DNA of 64,000 bases from Pomphorhynchus laevis. Its lineage: Eukaryota > Acanthocephala > Palaeacanthocephala > Echinorhynchida > Pomphorhynchidae. Below, piece after piece: positions 32,085 through 43,500 of the stretch. The DNA lies in the NCBI GenBank assembly GCA_012934845.2, contig WNNJ02000757.1, forward strand, positions 26,364 through 90,363, in the 5' to 3' direction. The position numbers and the translations under genes were made by a program. Each line of letters begins with the position of its first letter. The first letter of the stretch is position 1. Under the pieces are notes generated by a model. The model saw only the letters and a list, made by a program, of their open reading frames with translations, did no database searches and was not told the DNA's origin.

Positions 32085-33130
32085 ATGTCTTCTAGAAGAC
32101 AAACTCGAGATCTAAATTCAACCCCTTATATAGATCCTCTCGAAGTCTGTAACAGTAGCATAGATCAATTTATGAGAAATGAAGAAAGTATTCATCGAGA
32201 CACTAGGGCGGTTATTGGTGGTTCAATCACAGGCCAACAATTAAGAGATGCTGGCTTGGAATGGGAGATAGGGCTGATTCAACAATATACAAATCAGCTT
32301 GATAGCTTAGCTCTAACCAATCAATTCAGACACAACAACTATCAACCACCGCAGTCCTATGCCCCACCCCAAAATACTCAACTCCCAATTCCCAACTTCA
32401 ACTCACCTACAGAGAATCTACCTATCTGTATAAACAACCCTCAAATCTTTCCTCCACAACAATTTACGGTTCCTATTATACAACCCAACCAACAATGCAA
32501 CACCTATTCATTACCTATGATGCCCTTTCCACCCCTTATAAATCCTCTACTCTCTCAAACAATTCCGCCATTCTACAACATACTACAGGATTCAATCCAC
32601 CTCCCTCACAATCATCAAACACTCCGCCGCAGTGTCAATTCCAACGGATAGATAAAAAATACAAATGGCTCGTTCCAAGAAAAACTTTCAAAGTAAAGCC
32701 AGAAGTGACCGATTTCTATAAAATGGCCAAATCATTCACGTCAGAGCAATTAACAGATATAAACAGTCTTGTCAAGTTTCAAGTAGAGTCTTCTTTATAG
32801 ATACTCTCAGAAAAATTAGAAAAAGAGAGATCCAATAGAATAGAGAAACCAATTCAAGACAACCATCCAATAACAGCATACAATCCTGTCGAAGTTGAAG
32901 AGATGATCAAGAACATAGAGGAGGTTCCTGCTATAAAGGATGAAGACTGGAATACTGTGACTCAACTCACAGTAAACATAGAAAGACCGATCCATAAGAA
33001 GAGTTTTGCGAAAATATTGTCTGGTATACTGCGTAGGAAAATGCCAGATGATACCATAATAAATGTATATGTAGCTAATATGGGGTTTGTTACAGCCGAC
33101 TTTTTGCATTCTCTAGATTCTTTTATATAA
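32085..33130 (+). pseudogene. Endogenous viral element: mononegavirus-like phosphoprotein (P) ORF
   Basis: ATG 32,085 opens a 188-codon frame (Ser/Thr-rich start, then a Pro/Gln/Asn-rich disordered middle). The reading then shifts to the +2 frame near 32,580-32,640 and continues, with one stop at 32,798-32,800, to 33,130. The later part is charged and helical (EKLEKERSNR, EVEEMIKNIEEV). A disordered N-terminal half followed by a helical C-terminal half, placed second after N, is the P pattern. One frameshift and one stop in about 1 kb indicate fairly recent insertion. No sequence motif proves P. Confidence 0.55.
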
Positions 33131-33257
33131 TTCGAATTCTTTTATATAAATTAACATTGAGAAAATGCACAAAAAGTTGTTCCAAAAATTTTTACACCGG
33201 AATGCATATTATTTACACTTGATGTCTCATCATCATACACAGCTATATCACGTCCAC
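33127..33257. repeat. Dispersed repeat, second copy of 6.34-6.46 kb
   Basis: Begins at the end of the P-like ORF with TTCGAATTCTTTTATATAAA and runs through ACAGCTATATCACGTCC. Ends at the Jockey leader. Confidence 0.7.
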
Positions 33258-33267
33258 AAGAACTGAA

Positions 33268-35452
33268 TTACGTAAGCAATTTTGTGGTTCTTCAACTGAT
33301 TACTTTGCAAGTAAAAAAATATTTAGATTTTTTAATAGTAAAGTCAATAAGAGTAAAGTTTAAATAATAATTATAAATTATCGAATTTATTTATCAATTC
33401 AAATATTTGTAAATATTAAAATGTAAAGTTTAGAAATATAAAGACATTCAATTTAGTTATATAATTTGTTTTAAAGATTAAAACTTATCAATTCAAATAT
33501 TTGTAAATATTAAAATGTAAAGTTTAGAAACAAAAGACATTCAATTTAGTTATATAATTTGTTTTAAAGATTAAAACTTATCAATTCAAATATTTAGAAA
33601 TATTAAAATGTAATGTTTAGAAACAAAAGACATTCAATTTAGTTATATAATTTGTTTTAAAGATTAAAACGTATCAATCTTTAAAAACAAAATAAAAAAT
33701 ATATACTAAAATTCGTTAAAGTTATAAAGATACGTTGTTATCTATATTGTATTTAGAAAGACATTTTCTAAATACAATAAGATAGTATTTTCTAAATATT
33801 TCATATAGAAAAAATATTTAAAAAAGACACATACGAAACAATGAGTAATTATAAAATTGTAAGATTCTTTAAAAAAAGATGTATATTTATTAAATTAAAT
33901 AAATAATTTAATAAATGATTTGATTTGATTTATAACGATCAATCATTTGATCATTTTAAGGATTCAAATGATTTTAAATAATATCTATGGATTAAATAAT
34001 TTAATTTTAAAATATTTGATCATTCGAAATACAATAATTATTTTTATTTTTTAAATTACTATTTTAAAGTTATCACCTTTGACGTTAAGTTTAAATGATT
34101 CAATTTGAACCTTTATCGTTATGATAAACGTTATTTAAATGATCTCAATAAAATTATTATCATTATTTAAATGATCTCAATGTTTAATGTATTATTAAAC
34201 ATTTGATAATATTTTTAATTACTAATTCAAATTTATAAAATTTGACGAAATAAATAAAGATTAAATATTTTTCGAATAAATTTATAACAAAATAAAGTAA
34301 ATCAAATCTTGTTACTAAAGGTTATATTTCTTACTTACTAAGATCGCTCAGTGACAAATTTTACTATTTGATTTGCTACAAATTTTTTTTACCGAAACCA
34401 ATCATATAAAAAATAAATGAAATATTCTTTTAAGAATAAATTGTTGTCTACAAAAAGCAAATTCTAAAAAATAACATGTTAGTTTGGTTGATACCAAAAC
34501 GTTTATCATCAAAATGTTTGACAAAACTATTATACAATATAATTTCTTAATACAAATAACTGTAAATATCCTTTTTCTGAATTTGCTTATTTCACAAATC
34601 ATATTTTTGATAAAACTTGTAATATATTTACGACAAAAGTGCTATTATTTTATTTGAAAAAAATTATTTATCAAGAATAATAATTGAAATGACTTAGAAA
34701 ACCATTTCTGAAATAAATTTACGAAATGATTTAATTAATTTACAAATAAATTTCAAAATAAAAAGTTTATCTTCTAAAAGAATTTTGATGATTAAAAAAA
34801 TTTAAAAGACTTTATGGCTTGAAATATTTTATAATATTTTTAATGTTTTTTTCTACAAACATACCATTATCGTAATGGTCTCAAATTATGTTGTATTCCT
34901 TCGATAGGTATATAATCAAATATTCTTTTTGATTAAACGTTTTAATATTTCTTAACACCTTCAAAGTTTGACAAATATTATCGATCATTTAGATTGAAGA
35001 CAAATTAAAAACTAAGAATAAATAGAAAATAATAAAAACCAATAAATTATGCACCATAATCATTGCATAAAATTATATTATTACATTATTACATCATTAT
35101 GTAAGAGCTTACGCGAATTATATTCCTATGTTGTTATACTGCAGATCTTGGTTGCCAAAGATGGACAGGGAAAACAAGTTAAGCCAAAACATTTGTTTAT
35201 GTTTATTATATAACAAAACAATTGTTGCATTTATGTTTTGACTGATAGATGTGTCATGTCAAATGGTTTGATACCTTTTAAATGCAACAAATGATTATAC
35301 AAACAGTTTTACTTTTTTGTATATACAATCATTAATCTAAACATTTGTTTATATAACAAATGTTTAGATAGATGATAATCTATCTAATCATGATCATCAA
35401 GATAGATGATATCAAATTTTGTTATTATAAGTAAAAGGTAACATTAGAGTTA
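33268..35452 (+). promoter_or_regulatory. Jockey-like element leader (copy A), AT-rich, with internal triple repeat
   Basis: About 2.2 kb of very AT-rich DNA ending one base before ORF1. It has three near-identical ~95-105-bp units (33,395-33,690; CTTATCAATTCAAATATTTG ... TTTTAAAGATTAAAAC). Homologous DNA occurs at 39.28-41.34 and 41.66-42.47 kb. It most likely holds the internal promoter and 5' UTR; no promoter motif was identified. No coding support. Confidence 0.65.
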
Positions 35453-36658
35453 ATGTTAAAAAGATGGGAAAAAAAAGATGATATTTCTAAGATTGGCGGG
35501 GTAAGTTCGAACAATGAGACTGCAAAAAAGGTTAGTAATGATTTATTTGATAGTTTTGTTAATGGGAAACTTCTCTCTCCTATACCTAAAGAAAGGAATC
35601 TGTTAATCATTACATCCTTGACTCCCACAAAAACTGAGGATTTATTTAAGAAGTTTTTGAGAGGTTTTGTAGACAAATACAGTAATCGTATACTGTTCAA
35701 TAGAGTTCGCACTTATGAGAACACTCTCAAAGTGTCATTTATCTCTTCCGGTATGTTGGAAGAATATAAGACCTATTTTAGTGAGAATCTCTTCAAGATT
35801 GGGCGACTCGAATCGAAAGAAATTTTCTCTTCCGTAAAGATCAACAATTTTCCAGATGCTCTTGAAGATGAGGATTTGGAACTTCTAAAAAAGAAATTTA
35901 ATCTCTCTTCTGCAAGAAGAATTCATAGTAATAGTGGAAGAATTATTCCAATTGCTTTCGCAAATACTACTTCCGAAAATGCCTTGACGCTAAGTAATTC
36001 TAAATCCAACCCTTTCCTTGGTTACAATCTTTCCTTTGAAATTCTGGTTGAAGACAATATGATATATCCCCACTGTAACGTCTGCCACCAATGGGGTCAC
36101 TGGCAGTCCTCCTGCAGTGGAACCAAGGTCTGCGGAATATGTGGTGACGATGATTGCCAGGCCTTGTTGAATTCTTCCCGGTGCGAACACTCGGCCTTCT
36201 GCATAAACTGCGGGGGCCCTCATCCATCCTTTTCACGCAAATGTAGGATTTTCAGAGAATACCGAGATTTATTTAAACCGAAAACTTTTCAGCAGAAATC
36301 ATTTTCTGCTGCGGCGATTCCTGACAGGATGATGTCAGATGGCGAAATAATTAAAACAATTCAAAGCACAATGGCCAAGGAATTAACAGAAATAAGGGAG
36401 CAACTTTTGCAGCAATCCCTATATTTTTCTTCCTTCTTTAATAGCTGTATAGGATCTACAACGACTTCGACCTCTACACCTGTATCGAAGAAGAGATCAT
36501 CCTCTGTCAAGGTGGTTGCACCTGTCAAGGTGGGGAAGATGATGAGAGGGAAGCTCACTTCCAGGGAAAATGAAGATACTATTCCCTCCGGGGAAGTGCC
36601 GGTCCAAAGTATGTCTAGTGGTGTTGGGGGAAACCCCTCCACTTCTAGTACGTCCTGA
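35453..36658 (+). CDS. Jockey-like non-LTR retrotransposon ORF1 (gag-like, zinc knuckles)
   Basis: Intact 401-codon ORF from ATG 35,453. The N-terminal half is charged. Around residues 205-270 there are three Cys/His knuckles: CNVCHQWGHWQSSC (CX2CX4HX4C), CGICGDDDCQALL.., and CINCGGPHPSFSRKC (CX2CX3HX6C). The last form is typical of Jockey-group gag-like proteins that bind element RNA. A Ser/Thr-rich tail follows. It overlaps no other gene; ORF2 starts 35 bp downstream. A homologous ORF1 lies on the minus strand at 59.1-60.3 kb. Being open, it may be functional. Confidence 0.9.
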   Translation: MLKRWEKKDDISKIGGVSSNNETAKKVSNDLFDSFVNGKLLSPIPKERNLLIITSLTPTKTEDLFKKFLRGFVDKYSNRILFNRVRTYENTLKVSFISSGMLEEYKTYFSENLFKIGRLESKEIFSSVKINNFPDALEDEDLELLKKKFNLSSARRIHSNSGRIIPIAFANTTSENALTLSNSKSNPFLGYNLSFEILVEDNMIYPHCNVCHQWGHWQSSCSGTKVCGICGDDDCQALLNSSRCEHSAFCINCGGPHPSFSRKCRIFREYRDLFKPKTFQQKSFSAAAIPDRMMSDGEIIKTIQSTMAKELTEIREQLLQQSLYFSSFFNSCIGSTTTSTSTPVSKKRSSSVKVVAPVKVGKMMRGKLTSRENEDTIPSGEVPVQSMSSGVGGNPSTSSTS

Positions 36659-36693
36659 GGGCGTGGTAATCCCGGGTGAACCGATTAAACACA

Positions 36694-39147
36694 ATGTCTG
36701 GTAACGGTGACCCTTTTTCGCTGAACATCGTTCAGTGGAATTCGGGAGGAGCTTCTGCCCTTAGACTTCTCTCAGGCCGAGATGCTGATGTTATAGTCCT
36801 TCAGGAGACGCGGTCTATCCGTCGACCCGAGGACATTACTCGATTTATCCCTAAGCACATCTGTTCAGACTTTACTCCTTATATAACCCCGCCTCACTCC
36901 TCTTCATCTCAAGGACTCTTGACCCTAGTTAAATGCTCCTTAAGATCGTCCCTCCTATTAAATTATTCTTGTCCAGCCCTGTCTTGTTTGGTAGTTTCAC
37001 TCTGTAAGAACGGTAAACGCTTCAGTCTGGCCAATGTCTATATTCGTCCAGGGGAGATTCACAAGAATCGGGACATCCTGGATAATATCCTTGACAGCGG
37101 CTACGACATGATACTAGGCGATTTCAACGACAGAACTGGTCGTTGGATTAATGCTGCACACCGCAGAGCCAGGAACCGGTACTTCATTCACAAACCACCA
37201 TCCCCCACCTTTCATTGCTCAACAACAAACTCACTCCTCGACCTTCTACTGATTCATGAGAGGTGGCTGCTTAAGCCCTTCTGTACTGAACAGTCGCGTC
37301 AACATCTGACCACCTCTCATGACCTTATTCGTTGGCGGATTGAGGAGGATACGCTGCTTCGCCGGAGATTCTGCTTTGATCCAATCAGAGTGGCAGTCTT
37401 CCAGGCAGCTATCAGCCGCTTCCCCCGAATAGGGAATGAGAGTCTGACCGAATTTAATACCTACCTCTCTTCGCAAGCTACCGGGATTTTATCAATTACC
37501 TATAAAGGTAGAATTTATTGCCCCACTCCGACAAAACTCAAGACCCTTGCACACCTGCTTCATTCACCCAATCTCTCTGCTTCTGCGCGTCAGGTTCTCT
37601 CGAAAGAATACTGGAGCACTAGATATAGGTTCCAGCTGGGTAAGGATAGGGCTAGCATTGCTTCCCTTAATCCAGCCCGGTCTTCCTTCTGGAAGATATT
37701 CAAGAAAGAGAAGTCTGTCTCTTGGAAGGAGAGAGCATCTGGTTGGATAGGCAGTATCGGTCTGGATAAAGTTTTGGAAGAGTCACTAGCCCTACATAAT
37801 TATGGAGCCACGCAATCACCGCAACCAATCCCGCCTTGGGGAGACTTCAGGAGTAGGGATGTCTCAGTTCCTGAGATTCTCAACGCCTGGGGGCCTCTTC
37901 CGGGCACCTCCAAAACCATCGCTCCACTCTCTTCTCGGGTCTGTCAGCTTCTGACTGCCGATCAAAGGAGAGAAGTGGCCGTCACCATGCTTTTAGCATC
38001 ACCTTCTGATGTAGCAGGCATCAATATTAGTAAGAGAATTTTTATCCATAAGAGAAATCCTGTTCGCTCTCCAAAAGACCTGCGGCCCATCTCGATACAA
38101 AATTCCCTCGTTTCGATCTACGAAAAAGCGCTTGCGCGTAGAATCCGCGACCATTTAACTAGGCATCACTTAATCCCACCTGGTTTTCATGGGTTCGTTA
38201 AAGGGCGCTCGGTACATTCTGCAGTAAGTGAGGTGCAGCAGTTCTGTCGGGAGAACCGTCATCAATTAGTTGTGGCTGTTTTCTTAGACTTTTCGGCTGC
38301 ATTTGACCGTATCTCCATTCCCTTCGTTATCTCTTCTCTTAGGTCCTTAGGGTTGCCTGCGAGAATTGTTAACAGGGTGGAGATACTGCTGTATACCAAG
38401 CGGTTCTACTATGAAGACGACCCTGATGCGCGTCAGTTCTACCCCATTACAGGAGTGCCTCAAGGCTCCCCACTTTCTCCTATCTTATATCTTGCTGCCT
38501 CCATACAACTTTTCAAAATTTTCAAACGTGAAAAACGTCTTGTGGTATATGCTGATGATACCACAGCCCTATTCACTGGACGTAGGTGCAAAGACGTAGT
38601 CTCCGACATCAGCCAATTCTTTTTAAGATTAAAAGACCAGCTTCCCCAGTCCAATCTTATTGTAAACTCCGCCAAATCGCAGGTGGTAGTTTTTCATGGC
38701 GCCCCTGCGACGAGGAAAAAGCTTAAGAGATTAGCAATCTCTGCCTTATCCTCCATTATGCCCAACGACCAAATCCCCTCCTTCACTAGTCGAGTAAGAT
38801 ACCTTGGGTTCACTGTGACCGTGAACTGGTCGGCCAAGTCTGACCTGGATAGACTTAAACGTATCCTGAAGAGAGCTAGATGGGCCCTGAAACGGGCCCA
38901 ACATCTGTCATTAAAGGAGGTAACTCAGGTGCGCCTTTGGGGCACCTGGGCTATTTCGGGGTTAGTCTTCTTCTCGAGAGGACGTCCCCCTGAGCAAAGA
39001 CTAATGTTCTTGAAGCTACTCGTGTCCCGCTTACCTGACATCGTCCGTCGCGAGTGGATCCTTCGGGGGGTGGCAGACCCCGGGTGGTTCACTCGTAAGG
39101 CGGCGTGCTGGATCGGTTCTAGGGATCAGATTCCCCTAGAGCTATAA
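36694..39147 (+). CDS. Jockey-like non-LTR retrotransposon ORF2 (APE endonuclease + RT)
   Basis: Intact ~817-codon ORF from ATG 36,694. The APE-type endonuclease comes first (IVQWNSGGA, DVIVLQETR with the catalytic Glu, MILGDFNDRTGRW, SHDLIRW). RT follows (RPISIQNSLVSIYEKALARRI, HGFVKGRS, VVAVFLDFSAAFDRIS, GVPQGSPLSPILYL, VVYADDTTALF with the catalytic DD, YLGFTVTVNW). A short C-terminal region has few Cys. No RNase H domain is seen. Length and order fit the Jockey superfamily. All catalytic residues I can check are present, so the element may be active or only recently silent. Confidence 0.93.
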   Translation: MSGNGDPFSLNIVQWNSGGASALRLLSGRDADVIVLQETRSIRRPEDITRFIPKHICSDFTPYITPPHSSSSQGLLTLVKCSLRSSLLLNYSCPALSCLVVSLCKNGKRFSLANVYIRPGEIHKNRDILDNILDSGYDMILGDFNDRTGRWINAAHRRARNRYFIHKPPSPTFHCSTTNSLLDLLLIHERWLLKPFCTEQSRQHLTTSHDLIRWRIEEDTLLRRRFCFDPIRVAVFQAAISRFPRIGNESLTEFNTYLSSQATGILSITYKGRIYCPTPTKLKTLAHLLHSPNLSASARQVLSKEYWSTRYRFQLGKDRASIASLNPARSSFWKIFKKEKSVSWKERASGWIGSIGLDKVLEESLALHNYGATQSPQPIPPWGDFRSRDVSVPEILNAWGPLPGTSKTIAPLSSRVCQLLTADQRREVAVTMLLASPSDVAGINISKRIFIHKRNPVRSPKDLRPISIQNSLVSIYEKALARRIRDHLTRHHLIPPGFHGFVKGRSVHSAVSEVQQFCRENRHQLVVAVFLDFSAAFDRISIPFVISSLRSLGLPARIVNRVEILLYTKRFYYEDDPDARQFYPITGVPQGSPLSPILYLAASIQLFKIFKREKRLVVYADDTTALFTGRRCKDVVSDISQFFLRLKDQLPQSNLIVNSAKSQVVVFHGAPATRKKLKRLAISALSSIMPNDQIPSFTSRVRYLGFTVTVNWSAKSDLDRLKRILKRARWALKRAQHLSLKEVTQVRLWGTWAISGLVFFSRGRPPEQRLMFLKLLVSRLPDIVRREWILRGVADPGWFTRKAACWIGSRDQIPLEL

Positions 39148-39290
39148 ACATGGAGGAGACCTGAAGAAGTTAGTGAAGAAATGTTACTTATTGACTACTT
39201 TTCTTTTCTGTAATTTTTCTTCCTTATTGTCTCCCCCATCGGGGAATGTTATTTAGTATTAAGAAAATCTTTATCTTTATAAAACAATGT
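39148..39290 (+). other. Jockey-like element 3' UTR
   Basis: Short 3' tail containing GTCTCCCCCATCGGGGA (small hairpin CCCC/GGGG) and AAAATCTTTATCTTTATAAAA. It is followed directly by leader copy B. No long poly(A). Confidence 0.55.
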
Positions 39291-41345
39291 CAAAAGAAAG
39301 TCAACAAGGTACGTTTAAAACTTTACTGATTTGCAGGTATAATTTTACTGATTTGCAATTGTAATTATAAAAAGATGATTGGTTTCGTTATTTTCGATCA
39401 GTGTTTCTAATTATTTTTAATTTTTAAGGTTCTACAACGGTTACTTTGCAAGTAAAAATTATTTAGATTTTTAAATAGTAAAGTCAATAATAGTAAAGTT
39501 TGAATAATAAATATTAATTATCAAATGTATTTATCAATTCAGAAATTTATAAACTTTTAAATGTAAAGTTTAATTACAATAGACATTTAATGAAATTATA
39601 TAATTTGTTTTAAAGATTAAAACTTGTCAATCTTAAAAACAAAATAAAAATTTTATTTTGTTTAAAAAATATAATATTAAATAATTTTAATATTATTTCT
39701 AAATACTTTCTGTTATTAGAAAGACATTTTCTAAAAACAATAATATAGTATTTTCTAAATATTTAATAGTAAAAAATATTTAAAAAAGACGAACAAAATA
39801 CAAACAATGAGTAATAATATAAATGTAAGAAAATATTTTTTAAATAAAAATGATGTATATTTGTCTGAGTTTATTAAATAATTGAATAAAGGATTTTATT
39901 TGATTTATAACGATCAATCATTTGATTATTTTAATGATTCAAATGATTTATAATGATATTTATGGAATAAATGATTAAATTTTAAAAGATTTGATCATTC
40001 GAAATACAATAATTGTTTTTATTTTTTAAATTCTATTGAAAAAAGTAAATAAAACAGTAATTTAATTACTATCTAAATGATTACTATTTTATTTTTTGAA
40101 AGTTTATCGTTATTTTATAATAGTTTTTTATTTATAAAGTAATATTCAGAAAAAAGGTAATATACAGAAATGTATATCTACACCACTGGTGCAGCCAGCT
40201 TAGTGGATGATGAGTTGAATCACGATACAGACGTCATGAATTCAAATCCGATCAGCATCAGTCAACAAAGAAAGCAGATAATAAGTGCCGAAATGTGAAA
40301 TGTAGGTCTGAATCAGCCTACATTGGCTGACCCATACCTATCGTGGCTGGGTCAGCTCACCTACAGGGACTGGGTCAGCCTACATTGACTGACCTTAGTG
40401 GATGATGAGTTAAATCACGATACAGACGTCCTGAGTTCAAATCCGATCAGCATCAGTCAACAAAGAAAGCAGATAATAAGTGCCGAAACGTGAAATGTAG
40501 GTCTGGGTCAGCCTACATTAACTGACCCATAACTACCGTGGCTGGGTCAGCTCACCTACAGGGACTGGGTCAGCCTACATTGACTGACCCAGTCCGGGTG
40601 GGTCTCATTTGATGAGATTCACCCGGACTGATTAGTAGCGTCCTGCCGTATCAAAAATAAGATCAATACCTGTGAGGATAATATCAATCATGTCACAATC
40701 GGAACAATTTCAGCTCACAGATGCAATCAAATAGAATGTTTTTAATGTTTTTTACTACCAGACTATTATCGTACTGGTCTGTAATTATGTTGTATTCCTT
40801 CGAAAGTTGATGTCTTCTTGATTTTTCGTTTTAATATTTTTTAACAATTCAAAGTTTGACAATATTAACAATCATTTTGTTAGATTGTTAAAATCAATGT
40901 AATAAAAACAAATTAGAGACTAAAAATAAATAAAAAAATAATAAAAATCAATAAATTATGTACCATAATCATTGCATTAAATTATATTATAACATTATTA
41001 TATCGTTATGTAAGAGCTTACGCGAATAATATTTTTTTGCTGTAATACTGTAGATCTTGGTGTCAAAAGATTGACAGAGAAAACACGTTAAGCCACGAAA
41101 ACACGTTATTATTTTAATAATATAACAAAACATTTGTTACATAAATGTTTTGACTGATAGATATGTCATGTCAAATGTTTGATACCTTTTAAATGCAACA
41201 AATGCTTATACAAATAGTTTTACTTTTTTGTATATACAATCATTAATCTAAACATTTGTTTATATAACAAATGTTTACCCAAATCAAGATTGCTGATATC
41301 AAATTTTGTTATTATAAATAAAAGGTAACATTAGAGTTTACTTTG
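39281..41345 (+). repeat. Second copy (B) of the Jockey leader, without ORFs
   Basis: Collinear with 33.27-35.45 kb, ending at the same AAAGGTAACATTAGAG just before where ORF1 would start. It is clearly more diverged, has one rather than three internal 95-bp units, and carries a ~590-bp insertion (next entry). Confidence 0.75.
40150..40735 (+). mobile_element. tRNA-like SINE dimer inserted in leader copy B
   Basis: Two direct units with a 194-bp period (from 40,201 and 40,395). Each starts with an A-box-like CTTAGTGGATGATG and has a B-box-like GTTCAAATCC (second unit GAGTTCAAATCCGATC near 40,431) about 40 nt later, the spacing of a Pol III promoter. Both units end in palindromic GGGTCAGCCTACATTGACTGACC text, and AGTCCGGGTG/CACCCGGACT forms a hairpin near 40,590-40,631. 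The flanks resume Jockey-leader homology. Confidence 0.6.
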
Positions 41346-41659
41346 ATTTTAACAAGGTAATAACTATTTTTGTATAAACAGGAAAATAAAAACTTACATA
41401 AGTTTTAAATTTACGACTGATTTGCTGACACTACAAATAATATGTGCCAAAAGAAATAATTGTAGTTTTGTACAATTGTAACAGTGTAACTATAATGTTT
41501 GCCGCTGTGTATTTTGTATGTAAATAATCTCCACGTAAAAACAAAGAGCGTAAAAATTTTCATTGAGTATAATTTGCGTACCATTGTTGTTTTGTACTTT
41601 ATTGTTTGCCGATTTTAAGTTTATAAAATTGGCCAGCATTTAATTTATGCACAAAGATC

Positions 41660-42475
41660 ATAAAACAATGTCAAAAGAAATTCAGCAAGGTACGCTTAAA
41701 ACTTTAATGATTTGCATTTTTATTTTACTGATTTGCAATTATAATTATTGTAAGATGATAGGTTACGTTATTTTCGATCAGTGTTTCTAATTTTTCTTTT
41801 AATTTTTGTGGTTCTTCAACTGTTACTTTGCAAGTAAAAAAATATTTAGATTTTTTAATAGTAAAGTCAATAAGAGTAAAGTTTAAATAATAATTATAAA
41901 TTATCAAATTTATTTATCAATTCAAATATTTGTAAATATTAAAATGTAAAGTTTAGAAACAAAAGACATTCAATTTAGTTATATAATTTGTTTTAAAGAT
42001 TAAAACTTATCAATTCAAATATTTGTAAATATTAAAATGTAAAGTTTAGAAACAAAAGACATTCAATTTAGTTATATAATTTGTTTTAAAGATTAAAACT
42101 TATCAATTCATATATTTAGAAATATTAAAATGTAAAGTTTAGAAACAAAAGACATTCAATTTAGTTATATAATTTGTTTTAAAGATTAAAACGTATCAAT
42201 CTTTAAAAACAAAATAAAAAATATATACTAAAATTCGTTAAAGTTATAAAGATATGTTGTTATCTATATTGTATTTAGAAAGACATTTTCTAAATACAAT
42301 AAGATAGTATTTTCTAAATATTTCATATAGAAAAAATATTTAAAAAAGACACATACATAACAATGAGTTATTATAAAATTGTAAGATTCTTTAAAAAAAG
42401 ATGTATATCTATTAAATTAAATAAATAATTTAATAAATGATTTAATTTGATTTATAACGATCAATCATTTGATTG
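41660..42475 (+). repeat. Third copy (C) of the Jockey leader, 5' part only
   Basis: Starts at the same ATAAAACAATGTCAAAAGAAA as copy B. From 41,803 to 42,470 it is almost the same as 33,268-33,960, including the triple unit. It is cut at GATCAATCATTTGATTG, where the hammerhead-bearing repeat begins. The 41,346-41,659 interval holds no recognised feature. Confidence 0.75.
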
Positions 42476-42900
42476 TACAAATATATAAAATATAATTTGT
42501 TGTTACACCTGCCCTGGGACACACAATGGTGTACTCGTAAATAAATCACTATGTTTTCCTCATAAAGAGTCATAAACACCAGGCAGCATTCTATATATCC
42601 TAATCAGATCAAGAAATAGAACCTAATTATTCTCACAATATTCAAAGTCGCTACGTATGCCCAGTCATCCTATGTGTGACGATAAACTTCAACAACAGTA
42701 TACGCGTTTCGCTCTAACGGAGCTCATCAGTACCGTGACTTTAATAATCATCCATAGGCCCCTTAACACACGCTTTAACAATGTCTAAATCTCCAAAAAC
42801 AGAACTACCCTTAATCTGAATAATCAGAGGAAATTTAGCATAAGCTCTGTGCATGGCAGTGCGTATTGCGGTTAAACCATGCATCCGGCGTTAAAAGGAA
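42476..42900 (-). repeat. Hammerhead-bearing terminal repeat (left, minus orientation)
   Basis: 42,476-42,738 (block A) and 42,739-42,900 (block B). Block A is the inverted partner of 47,147-47,409, and block B of about 47,430-47,590. Read in one orientation the left end is B-A and the right end is A-B, so the two ends are circularly permuted. PLE coding scraps lie between them. Confidence 0.75.
42693..42737 (-). ncRNA. Small hammerhead ribozyme with loopless stem III
   Basis: Minus strand: stem I CACGGTA (42,737-42,731) pairs with TACTGTTG (42,700-42,693). CTGATGA is 42,730-42,724. Stem II is GCTC/GAGC with loop CGTTA. GAAA follows, then ACGCGT, a self-complementary loopless stem III, and A at the cleavage position (42,701). 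This is a full core of the small PLE-associated type that needs dimerisation. Confidence 0.72.
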
Positions 42901-43500
42901 TTTAGTGCTTCCAAAACAAAAGACATTTTTGATGCCTTCCAAAACAAAAGACACAATGACAAATATGACGTGCATCCCATATCATGCAGCACTCCGCCGA
43001 CTTCAGAAAGATGTATCCATTGCATATAAAAGCGTTGACTTTGGGTTTGGGAATATTTGCAGAGAACCGTGTTTGTACAATAGTGTGAATGATAAGATAT
43101 CGAAACATCTCGTGTCTTCTATAATAACTAGACAAACAAATGAAATGACTTATAATGACGAATAGTCATCGCGATCATGTGACGATGCAAGGTGTTTAAC
43201 ATGTCAACACGGAGCCAAAAATATTCTTCGAGAGCACTTTTAATGGATTAACGTATAGAGTTAAAGGAAACAACTGCAAAAGTGTGAATTTGGTTTACCT
43301 TGCAACATGTTCAAAATGCTCACTACAATACGTAGGTGGTAGCGTTTAAAAGAATGTGGGGTCATTATCTTAAACAAACCGAAATCAATTTAATACGTAT
43401 GTTGCGCGATCACTGGGCCTACATATACAACACTACACACTACGTAATTGATTATCAATATTGATTTATCAATACATGATTGGGCAGCGCAAATCATGCC
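42840..43500 (+). pseudogene. Penelope-like element linker and GIY-YIG fragment
   Basis: CIPYHAALRRLQKDV (42,973-43,017), the PLE linker signature, then after frame changes LVYLATCSKCSLQYVGGSV (43,293-43,345), the GIY-YIG core. The rest of the domain is unreadable except an end-like YMIGQRKS near 43,470-43,500. Confidence 0.7.

Noticed and set aside
33395..33690. LTR of an LTR retrotransposon
   Set aside because: The repeated leader is not placed at both ends of one element with primer-binding site and polypurine tract; the flanked ORFs are non-LTR type.
35990..36642. Minus-strand ORFs across the Jockey ORF1
   Set aside because: Antisense shadows of the zinc-knuckle ORF.
40183..40260. Genuine tRNA gene
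   Set aside because: A and B boxes are plausible but no acceptor or anticodon stems form cleanly; better read as a SINE head.
40490..40500. GCCGAAACGTG in the SINE unit as a hammerhead core
   Set aside because: No CTGANGA strand or pairing partners nearby.
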